DNA of 7,897 bases from an uncultured Eubacteriales bacterium (GTDB lineage: Bacteria > Bacillota > Clostridia > Oscillospirales > Acutalibacteraceae): assembly GCA_934408795.1 (NCBI GenBank), contig CAKRVQ010000043.1, positions 1 through 7,897 of the forward strand. The letters are read 5' to 3'. Positions 1 to 5,047 of the stretch are shown one piece after another. The notes under the pieces were generated by a model. The model was not told the DNA's origin. It saw only the letters and a program-made list of their open reading frames with translations, and did no database searches. Position 1 is the stretch's first letter, and the number at the start of each line of letters is the position of its first letter. The position numbers and the translations under genes were made by a program.

Positions 1-171
1 TAATTAAATAGAACGCGCGGCAAACAGAAGTTTACAGACGGCAGGGGCAAGTCCCCGTCGGCAAACAAATAACGAGTGTTTTAACGCGGCAAGGCGGCAA
101 ATCCACGCTCAAAAACGGACGCTGCTTTCGTAAGCGTGACATTGGATTTCGCCGCCCGTCGGCGCGCGCAA

Positions 172-191
172 GGTGGGCGGCGGTGGGCGGC
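172..191. repeat. Perfect tandem duplication of a 10-base G-rich unit
   Basis: The unit GGTGGGCGGC occurs twice back to back (172-181 and 182-191) and is followed by GGCGGG-like sequence to about 194. The tract has GGG runs at 175-177, 185-187 and 192-194 with GG runs between them, so a two-tetrad G-quadruplex on the plus strand is possible. No function can be assigned from sequence. Confidence 0.75.
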
Positions 192-249
192 GGGAGCGGC
201 AACCGCCTGACATACGGGAGCCGAACCCGTTTTACGGGCAACCGGGCCG

Positions 250-313
250 ATGGCAGCGCCGCGCGCCCTTCTTCAGAAGGGCGCGAAACGGGCGGCAAAG
301 CGAGATAAAGAAA
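250..313. repeat. Dispersed hairpin element, copy 1
   Basis: This segment aligns without gaps to 3161-3224. The first 20 bases are identical, and by hand count about 50 of 64 positions match. Its core is a near-perfect hairpin: 262-271 pairs with 276-285, closing a TTCA loop. After the stem comes AAACGGGCG, also conserved in copy 2. Relative to copy 2, stem pairs 270-277 and 272-275 are T-A instead of C-G, so the pairing is kept while the sequence changes. It has no T-run after the stem, so it does not look like an intrinsic terminator. A REP/BIME-like intergenic repeat or a structured RNA element are both possible. Confidence 0.7.
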
Positions 314-425
314 CGCACTCTGCCGAAAAAAAGCAGGGCATTCAGCAAGATGAAAAGGTGCCGATGCCCGTTTACCGCGCCTTCGGCGTGGGCGGCGCTG
401 CCTGCGGTCGGTTTGTCCTTCAAAC

Positions 426-461
426 GGATTCGGATTTGGGTTCGGCTTTGAATTCGATTTG
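426..461. repeat. Degenerate hexamer array, site 1
   Basis: Six consecutive hexamers can be read: GGATTC, GGATTT, GGGTTC, GGCTTT, GAATTC, GATTTG. All fit a loose GRNTTY theme and resemble the hexamers at 3005-3031 and 3393-3470. The array is non-coding here and borders the imperfect hairpin at 453-492. Confidence 0.55.
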
Positions 462-492
462 ACTCCCGCAGCTTAAGCTGACGGGAATCGAA
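453..492. other. Long imperfect hairpin with palindromic core
   Basis: TTCGAT (453-458) pairs with ATCGAA (487-492), TCCCG (464-468) with CGGGA (482-486), and the core 469-480 is the perfect 12-base palindrome CAGCTTAAGCTG. A five-base bulge (459-463) and a single A (481) interrupt the stem. No T-run follows on either strand, so a terminator is unlikely. It could be an operator, a recombination site or an RNA structure upstream of the epimerase gene. Confidence 0.5.
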
Positions 493-577
493 CCGCACCG
501 TCTGTCAGCGTTCGTTTTCGGCGCTTTTCGCCCTTGTTGCTTTGCCGGGCGCGAAGGATCATTTCCGCAGATAAAAC

Positions 578-634
578 GATCGGGGCACAAGAACTTTCCC
601 GAAGGGCGGGGAGGCTTTATCGCTTGACCCGATC
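578..634 (+). promoter_or_regulatory. Possible structured leader upstream of the epimerase gene
   Basis: GATCGGG (578-584) is the exact reverse complement of CCCGATC (628-634), ending 24 bases before the first ATG of the epimerase. A small CCC-GAA-GGG stem (598-606) lies between the arms. This could close a multi-branch leader, but a seven-base inverted repeat 50 bases apart can arise by chance. Nothing matches a known riboswitch that I recognise. Confidence 0.25.
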
Positions 635-658
635 AACAATAGAATCAGGCAAGGACTG

Positions 659-1759
659 ATGTCAAGAATGAAAACCATAATGCTTGTTTTCGGAACACGG
701 CCGGAGGCAATAAAAATGTGTCCGCTCGTAAACGAACTGAAAACGAGGGACACGATCAGGACGGTGGTATGCGTCACGGGCCAGCATCGTCAGATGCTCG
801 ATCAGGTGCTTTCCGCTTTTAATGTCGTGCCGGATTACGACCTTTCGGTCATGAAGGAAAAGCAGACCCTTTTTGACATAACCGACAGTATACTTATGAA
901 TATTCGATCGGTCCTCGAAGAGGTAAAGCCGGATGCGGTTTTGGTGCACGGCGATACCACAACGACATTTGCGACCGCGCTCGCCTGCTTTTATATGCAG
1001 ATACCAGTCGGTCATGTCGAGGCGGGACTGCGCACATACGATATATATTCACCCTATCCCGAGGAGTTTAACCGTCAGGCGGTGGGCATTGTCGCGAGGT
1101 ATAACTTCGCCCCGACCGAGACGGCAAAAGCAAATCTCATAAGGGAGGGAAAAGATCCCAAAACGGTCTTTGTGACGGGGAATACCGCGATAGACGCCCT
1201 CAAGACCACCGTGCGGGAGGATTACACTCACCCGGAGCTTGAATGGGCAAGAGACGGCAGGCTGATAGTCATAACCGCTCACAGGCGAGAAAATCTCGGG
1301 GAGCCGATGCACCGTATGTTCAGGGCAATACGCCGTATCACGGAGGAGCACCCCGATGTGAAGGCGATATATCCGATACATATGAATCCTGCGGTGAGAA
1401 AAGCGGCTGCCGAGGAGCTTTCGGGCTGCGACCGCATACATATAATCGATCCGCTTGATGTGTTGGATTTCCACAATTTTCTGTCGCGCAGCTATATGAT
1501 ACTGACCGACAGCGGAGGGATCCAGGAGGAGGCACCGTCTCTCGGAAAACCGGTGCTTGTCATGAGGAACACGACAGAGCGTCCCGAGGGAATAGCCGCG
1601 GGAACGCTGAGGCTCGTAGGAACCGAGGAAGAGGTAATATATCGGAATTTCAAAGAACTGCTTGAAAACAAAGAGGCATATGACGCCATGGCGCACGCGA
1701 GCAATCCGTATGGGGACGGCTTTGCTTGCAAAAGAATAGCGGATATATTGGCAAGGTAA
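659..1759 (+). CDS. wecB: UDP-N-acetylglucosamine 2-epimerase (non-hydrolysing)
   Basis: Cytoplasmic enzyme that interconverts UDP-GlcNAc and UDP-ManNAc, supplying ManNAc for surface polysaccharide. The 366 residues match the usual family length (about 370). Family blocks appear in order: GTRPEAIKM (12-20), HGDT (97-100), GHVEAGLRT (118-126), PEEFNR (134-139), TAHRREN (206-212), LTDSGGIQEEAP (282-293), RNTTERPE (303-310) and NPYGDG (349-354). R14, D99, E121, E135 and H208 occupy the positions of the residues implicated in substrate binding and catalysis in E. coli WecB. The start is uncertain. ATG 659 has AAGGA only three bases upstream; ATG 668 gives a more typical N-terminus (MKTIMLVFGTRPEA) but a 12-base spacing. 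It is the first gene of a plus-strand group with two nucleotidyltransferases. The family call is secure; the pathway use is inferred. Confidence 0.96.
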   Translation: MSRMKTIMLVFGTRPEAIKMCPLVNELKTRDTIRTVVCVTGQHRQMLDQVLSAFNVVPDYDLSVMKEKQTLFDITDSILMNIRSVLEEVKPDAVLVHGDTTTTFATALACFYMQIPVGHVEAGLRTYDIYSPYPEEFNRQAVGIVARYNFAPTETAKANLIREGKDPKTVFVTGNTAIDALKTTVREDYTHPELEWARDGRLIVITAHRRENLGEPMHRMFRAIRRITEEHPDVKAIYPIHMNPAVRKAAAEELSGCDRIHIIDPLDVLDFHNFLSRSYMILTDSGGIQEEAPSLGKPVLVMRNTTERPEGIAAGTLRLVGTEEEVIYRNFKELLENKEAYDAMAHASNPYGDGFACKRIADILAR

Positions 1760-1795
1760 GAATGATATCCGGGTGGGCTTACGCATTATCGGCAT

Positions 1796-1811
1796 AATAA
1801 AATATTTTATT
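1796..1811. promoter_or_regulatory. Perfect 16-base AT palindrome before the first nucleotidyltransferase gene
   Basis: AATAAAATATTTTATT is its own reverse complement and ends three bases before the GAGGAA ribosome site. It sits in a 68-base gap in otherwise GC-balanced DNA. It may be an operator or part of an AT-rich promoter. I found no convincing -35 at the right distance from CATAAT (1793-1798), so the gene may be co-transcribed with the epimerase. Confidence 0.4.
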
Positions 1812-1814
1812 TAC

Positions 1815-1820
1815 GAGGAA
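1815..1820 (+). promoter_or_regulatory. Ribosome binding site of the first nucleotidyltransferase gene
   Basis: GAGGAA stands seven bases before ATG 1828, an ideal spacing. It settles this start over the out-of-frame ATG at 1820, which overlaps the site and would reach a TGA within four codons. Confidence 0.8.
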
Positions 1821-1827
1821 TGAGTAT

Positions 1828-3036
1828 ATGACCGCACTTGAAAAAGACATCATTTCCATAATTCGCGGAGTTATTGAGGATACCGCTGTTGTCATAAGCG
1901 ATGATTTTGATTTTGCCGCGGCAGTCCGACTGTGCCGTCGGCACGGAATACTTCCGATCCTTTATGCGGGACTGTCCCGCGCCGAAAACAAGCAGGACAA
2001 AGAGAGGATGTCCCACCTAAGGAGGATCGCGGCAAGCTGCATTATTGTCGATCGGACGCAGTTGTGTGTAGCCGACGACATCAAAAAGGTGTTTGTCGAA
2101 AAGGGCATCCCGTTTATGCCGCTTAAAGGACTGTCGGTCAAGCCGAAGTATTCCCACAGTGAATACCGCCTGATGGGCGATTGCGATTTTCTTATAGGGC
2201 GGAAAGAGGCGGAGCGTGCGGCGAAGGTGTTGTCCGAACTGGGATTTGTACCGAAAAGGGACGGCGACCGACAATCCGAATGGAAAAGCAAAGAGGGAAT
2301 AACGGTCGAGCTTCATACCGGGGTGATCTCGGAGACAAACGGCGACTTTGTCCGTTACTGGGGAGACGGGTGGGATTTTGCCCGTCCGACGGGCGAGGGA
2401 TCCTCCGAATACCGTATGTCCTCCGAGGACGAATTCGATTATCTGATTACACATTTGGCAAAGCATTTCAGAAACGGCGGCGTGGGGCTGCGCCATTTTA
2501 CGGATATATATGTCTACGAAAAGTCGGAGCCCGACATGAATCGGGATTATATAAACGAAGAGCTGGGCAAGCTTGGATTAAGGGACTTTTATGAAAACAT
2601 AAAAAGGACACTCGCCGCCTGGTTTACGGGCGGCGAAGAAGATGAGACGACTGCGAGGATAACGGAATTTGTTATGCGCAGCGGCAGCTTCGGCACGGCG
2701 GACGGCGTTTCGGTTTCCGACGAACTGCGAAGACGCGCGAAAGGTGAAAACAAGACCCGCAACAAAAGATTATTATCGGCGGTGTTCCTGCCTTATAAAA
2801 ACATGTGCGGATTTTATCCCGTTTTGGAAAAGGTGCCCGTTTTGCTGCCGTTGTTTTGGGGCGTCAGACTCTTTGACCGCGCGTTTGTCCACCGTAAAAA
2901 AGCAAAAAAGACAATAGCGGGTATCATGGTGTCGGGCAGTTCGCAGGTGGATGAATTTCGGAATATGCTGACCGAGGTAGGTTTAAGCCCCGATTTCGGA
3001 CACGGGATCGGGCTCGGAGTCGGCTCGGATCAATAG
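1828..3036 (+). CDS. Nucleotidyltransferase family protein (PF14907-like), first paralog
   Basis: 402-residue soluble protein with the marks of the uncharacterised nucleotidyltransferase family (NTP_transf_5). MPLKG is at 97-101, and RLMGDCDFLI at 114-123 has the paired metal-ligand acids D118 and D120. ELH at 161-163 has E161 as a likely third carboxylate. A His-rich helix follows (THLAKHF, 208-214), then NGGVGLRHFTDI (216-227). A C-terminal block, FLPY (320-323) plus YPVLEKVPVLLP (330-341), sits at the same residue numbers in the paralog at 3567-4730. The tail after VGL (387-402, rich in Gly) is encoded by a hexamer repeat and has no counterpart in the paralog. The family would transfer a nucleotidyl group; substrate unknown. 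Gene context suggests surface-glycan or phosphate decoration, which is inference. It follows the epimerase by 68 bases and may share its transcript. Confidence 0.85.
   Translation: MTALEKDIISIIRGVIEDTAVVISDDFDFAAAVRLCRRHGILPILYAGLSRAENKQDKERMSHLRRIAASCIIVDRTQLCVADDIKKVFVEKGIPFMPLKGLSVKPKYSHSEYRLMGDCDFLIGRKEAERAAKVLSELGFVPKRDGDRQSEWKSKEGITVELHTGVISETNGDFVRYWGDGWDFARPTGEGSSEYRMSSEDEFDYLITHLAKHFRNGGVGLRHFTDIYVYEKSEPDMNRDYINEELGKLGLRDFYENIKRTLAAWFTGGEEDETTARITEFVMRSGSFGTADGVSVSDELRRRAKGENKTRNKRLLSAVFLPYKNMCGFYPVLEKVPVLLPLFWGVRLFDRAFVHRKKAKKTIAGIMVSGSSQVDEFRNMLTEVGLSPDFGHGIGLGVGSDQ
3005..3031 (+). repeat. Degenerate hexamer array, site 2, inside the 3' end of a gene
   Basis: GGATCG, GGCTCG and GAGTCG run consecutively, followed by GCTCG and GATC with a one-base slip. 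They fit the same GRNTCG theme as the array at 3393-3470. In the reading frame of the first nucleotidyltransferase they encode alternating Gly-rich residues (GIGLGVGS) directly before the TAG stop at 3034-3036. The array therefore forms the extra C-terminal tail of that protein. Confidence 0.6.
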
Positions 3037-3074
3037 ACGGTTCGGCTTTTAACAAAACGGAAACGGTCTGCGGA

Positions 3075-3125
3075 TGCCGACAGGGGGGTACCGACAGAGG
3101 ATGTCGTCAAAGGGTGCCGACAGAG
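3075..3125. repeat. Three short direct repeats (CCGACAG)
   Basis: TGCCGACAG (3075-3083), TACCGACAGAG (3089-3099) and TGCCGACAGAG (3115-3125) share a CCGACAG core, and GGG runs precede the second and third copies. Spacing is irregular. They could be binding sites or decay products of a larger repeat. Confidence 0.4.
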
Positions 3126-3160
3126 AAAGGCAGCCGCCCTGCGGCAGGCGAGCGGTAATT

Positions 3161-3224
3161 ATGGCAGCGCCGCGCGCCCTCCCTCGGGAGGGCGCAAAAC
3201 GGGCGACGGGGCGCGACAGGTAAA
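3161..3224. repeat. Dispersed hairpin element, copy 2
   Basis: This copy aligns gap-free to 250-313 and shares the first 20 bases exactly. The hairpin pairs 3174-3182 with 3187-3195 around a CTCG loop. Against copy 1, the pairs 3181-3188 and 3183-3186 are C-G in place of T-A. These two compensatory changes suggest that the fold, not only the sequence, is kept. The conserved AAACGGGCG follows the stem. No T-run is present. Confidence 0.7.
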
Positions 3225-3230
3225 TATCAG

Positions 3231-3374
3231 CCCGACGGAAAGTCGGGATCGGGGCAGCACCGCGGCTTGCCGTCGCCCGTATGAAGCGCCTTCGGCGCTT
3301 CGCGGCGCGCTGCCTTCGGCAGCAAAGCATTAAACCGCCGACATACCCGCCGATCGACCGAAGCGGGCGGCGGT
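3231..3374. other. Cluster of four consecutive stem-loops
   Basis: CCCGAC/GTCGGG (3231-3236 with 3242-3247) closes a GGAAA loop. GAAGCGCC/GGCGCTTC (3283-3290 with 3294-3301) closes a TTC loop, and so does GCTGCC/GGCAGC (3309-3314 with 3318-3323). A larger stem pairs ACCGCC (3334-3339) with GGCGGT (3369-3374) and CCCGC (3346-3350) with GCGGG (3363-3367). None ends in a T-run. Whether they act in DNA or RNA cannot be told from sequence. Confidence 0.55.
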
Positions 3375-3392
3375 CGCCGAAGCTCGTGCGGG

Positions 3393-3470
3393 GGCTCGGG
3401 CTCTGACTCGGGCTTGGGTTCGGATTCGGGTGCGGCAGTCGGGCGCGGATTCGGGTTCGGGAGTCGGGCA
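3393..3470. repeat. Degenerate hexamer array, site 3 (about 13 units)
   Basis: From 3393 the sequence can be read as successive hexamers: GGCTCG, GGCTCT, GACTCG, GGCTTG, GGTTCG, GATTCG, GGTGCG and so on to 3470, with less regular units in the middle. Strand asymmetry is strong: G/T-rich on plus, C/A-rich on minus. The minus strand would read as Pro-Glu/Pro-Asn dipeptides, which explains spurious open frames there. The same theme appears at 426-461 and 3005-3031. Confidence 0.65.
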
Positions 3471-3566
3471 CGCGGCACAAAAACAGATACGGGTGATATC
3501 CGCGGAGGAACCGCGGCGGACAAGCCTAAACGGCGGGACGGGACAAGGGAGAGAATAATCGTTAAT

Positions 3567-4730
3567 ATGACTTCAAGGGATTTTATGTTCTTATGTATAG
3601 GTACCGAGATCGGCAGGGAAAGAGCGCTGCCCTTGTCCGAAAAGGCGGACAGGGAGACGGTAAAGGAAGCTCTGAGTCTCGCTAAGGCTCATGATGTTGC
3701 CCACCTCGCGGCGCACAAAATGCTGACGGGCGGGCTGATAGACGGCTCTGATGCCGAACTTACGAAAGAAGCGACCGAGTTGTATATGAGCGCGGTCTTC
3801 AGATACGGAAGGCGGAAATATGAGGCCGATCGGGCGTTTAGAGCGCTTTCTTCGGCGGGAATGGATTATATGCCGCTTAAAGGAGCGGTGATCGAAACCC
3901 TCTACCCCGAGCCCTGGATGAGGACAAGCTGTGATATTGACATTCTTATAAGACCCGAGGATCTCGGCGGGGCGGATGCCGCGCTCGGTGCAGCGGGCTT
4001 TGTGAAGATCAAGGACAAAGGCTCGCACGAGATCACCTATAAGACCGATTCGGGTGTTTTTTTGGAGCTCCACTTCACCCTTGTCGAGGAGGGAAGATTT
4101 GAGCGGGCGGTCAAAAAGCTGGAAGAGGTATGGGATACGGCGGCGCGCGACGAGACGGACCCGTATCGGCTGATCATGCGGGAGGATCTCTTCTTTCTGT
4201 ATCACCTCACCCACGCGGCAAAGCATGTTGAAAACGGCGGCTGCGGGATAAGACCGATCATTGATCTTGATGTGATCGAGCGCAGCTTCGGGTTCTGCGC
4301 CGAGAACAGAAAGGACCTGCTTGTCTCCTGCGAACTGTATGATTTTTGCGTTGCCTCCGAGAAGCTTATGGAGCATTGGCTTGACGGCAAGCCCGCCGAC
4401 GGTGACACGGAAATGTTTGAGGAATATCTCCTCGGAGCCGGAACATACGGCATTTCAAGAAACGGTATCGCGATCAGCCAGATAAAAAACGGCGGCAGGC
4501 TGGGACACCTGTTCAAAAAGGCGTTTTTGCCCTACTGCCGAATGAAGGTAAGGTACCCCGTGTTGGTAAAAGCACCTGTTTTGCTGCCGTTCTGTTGGGT
4601 CATTCGCTGCTTTTATCTTGTCTTCGGAAGAGGAAGGAAAAATGCGATAAACGAAATAAAGACCGGCAATACCGTCGACAGAGCTGAGCGGGGCGAGGCG
4701 GCAAAGCTTATAAGCTATTTGGGGCTCTGA
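3567..4730 (+). CDS. Nucleotidyltransferase family protein (PF14907-like), second paralog
   Basis: 387 residues from ATG 3567. The frame stays open upstream to ATG 3414, but that extension is hexamer repeat and lacks a ribosome site. Starting at 3567 puts the C-terminal landmarks at the same residue numbers as the first paralog, which supports this start. A GGGAG run (3547-3551) lies a rather long 15 bases upstream. Motifs: MPLKG (102-106), R119-x3-D123-x-D125 in SCDIDILI (121-128), ELH (167-169), HLTHAAKH (213-220), NGGCGIRPIIDLDV (223-236), FLPY (320-323) and YPVLVKAPVLLP (330-341). The acids match the metal-binding pattern of the nucleotidyltransferase fold. Substrate unknown. Similarity to the first copy is clear in these blocks but low between them, so the duplication is old or the copies arrived separately. 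Confidence 0.85.
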   Translation: MTSRDFMFLCIGTEIGRERALPLSEKADRETVKEALSLAKAHDVAHLAAHKMLTGGLIDGSDAELTKEATELYMSAVFRYGRRKYEADRAFRALSSAGMDYMPLKGAVIETLYPEPWMRTSCDIDILIRPEDLGGADAALGAAGFVKIKDKGSHEITYKTDSGVFLELHFTLVEEGRFERAVKKLEEVWDTAARDETDPYRLIMREDLFFLYHLTHAAKHVENGGCGIRPIIDLDVIERSFGFCAENRKDLLVSCELYDFCVASEKLMEHWLDGKPADGDTEMFEEYLLGAGTYGISRNGIAISQIKNGGRLGHLFKKAFLPYCRMKVRYPVLVKAPVLLPFCWVIRCFYLVFGRGRKNAINEIKTGNTVDRAERGEAAKLISYLGL

Positions 4731-4856
4731 TCGGGAGCGTAACATCCGAGGCGGCACCGCGCCGTACACTCCTTTGCGCGGCAGGCGCCCGAACAAGGGC
4801 ATCGAATTTTGTTATCAAAGTTCTTTTACAGATCTGTTTTCGGATAGTACACAAAG

Positions 4857-4887
4857 AAGGCAGCGCAAAATTTGCACTGCCTTTTTT
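4857..4887 (+). terminator. Intrinsic terminator
   Basis: AAGGCAG (4857-4863) pairs with CTGCCTT (4877-4883) and GCAAA (4865-4869) with TTTGC (4871-4875), with one C/A mismatch inside the stem. A run of six T (4882-4887) follows at once. It ends transcription of the second nucleotidyltransferase gene. On the minus strand the tract after the stem is only CTTTGTG, so it is at best a weak bidirectional terminator for the opposing operon. Confidence 0.85.
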
Positions 4888-4901
4888 CTTATGAAGCCTC
4901 T

Positions 4902-4957
4902 CCCGACAGGGCCGACGGCAACAACCGTTCGCCTTGTCGGGCGGGCTTGTTTTTTTA
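4902..4957 (+). terminator. Second intrinsic terminator in tandem
   Basis: CCCGACAGGGC (4902-4912) pairs with GCCTTGTCGGG (4931-4941) through 11 pairs including one G-T. An inner CGG/CCG stem (4916-4918 with 4925-4927) closes a six-base loop. Eight T (4950-4957) come nine bases after the stem; that gap is longer than ideal. Confidence 0.65.
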
Positions 4958-5047
4958 CCGTTTATTACATCGGCAGGCAAGGGACAAGGGCAAAACAAAA
5001 ACCGTATCTGCCCCTTTTGCCGCTGCCTGACGGCAGGATGATCAAAA

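Larger units (their letters stand above)
1..658. other. Long intergenic region, GC-rich, with multiple stem-loops and no convincing gene
   Basis: No open frame here looks like a protein: the short ones are Arg/Pro/Ser-rich, occur on both strands over the same bases and lack a ribosome site. What is visible is structure. There is a GGGG/CCCC stem near 43-55. An interrupted inverted repeat pairs 99-108 with 134-149. A tandem duplication lies at 172-191, and a CCCGT/ACGGG stem at 226-238. The repeated hairpin element follows at 250-313, then a hexamer array at 426-461, an imperfect hairpin at 453-492 and a leader inverted repeat at 578-634. I saw no well-spaced -35/-10 pair, although the epimerase promoter must lie here or further upstream. 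Confidence 0.7.
3037..3566. other. 530-base GC-rich, stem-loop-dense non-coding region between paralogs
   Basis: No believable gene lies here. The overlapping minus-strand open frames are Pro/Arg/Glu-rich products of repeat DNA. In order it holds three CCGACAG units (3075-3125), the second copy of the dispersed hairpin element (3161-3224), four further hairpins (3231-3374) and a 13-unit hexamer array (3393-3470). About 90 bases with the start signals of the next gene follow. The region splits two related genes that would otherwise be expected to sit close together. I see no transposase remnant, no terminal inverted repeats and no clear promoter. Confidence 0.7.
4731..5047. other. Convergent intergenic region
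   Basis: This 317-base gap lies between the stops of the plus-strand and minus-strand gene groups. It holds two plus-strand intrinsic terminators. A GGCAAAA/TTTTGCC pair (4989-4995 with 5015-5021) and a CTGCC/GGCAG stem (5023-5036) lie near the minus-strand stop, but neither is followed by a T-run on the minus strand. A short plus-strand open frame across the terminators has no family features and is not called. Confidence 0.7.

Noticed and set aside
477..494. Minus-strand sequence resembling a tRNA T-arm and acceptor start, a possible integration-site remnant
   Set aside because: The five bases on either side of the TTCGATT loop do not form a T-stem, since only two pairs fit. No other tRNA arm lies nearby, and the neighbouring TTCG-rich hexamers can produce this by chance.
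625..653. TTGACC as a -35 box for the epimerase gene
   Set aside because: The hexamer 17 bases downstream is AGGCAA, not a -10 box, and a start there would leave almost no leader.
3161..3374. CRISPR array or intrinsic terminators in the stem-loop region
   Set aside because: The hairpins differ in sequence and spacing, there are no equal spacers, and none is followed by a T-run.
3049..3523. Minus-strand Pro/Glu/Ser-rich open frames
   Set aside because: The Pro-dipeptide pattern is the translation of the hexamer array. Two frames overlap each other, and there is no ribosome site.
3414..3566. In-frame upstream extension of the second nucleotidyltransferase (51 residues)
   Set aside because: It is made of hexamer repeat and low-complexity sequence and lacks a ribosome site. 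The start at 3567 aligns the protein with its paralog.
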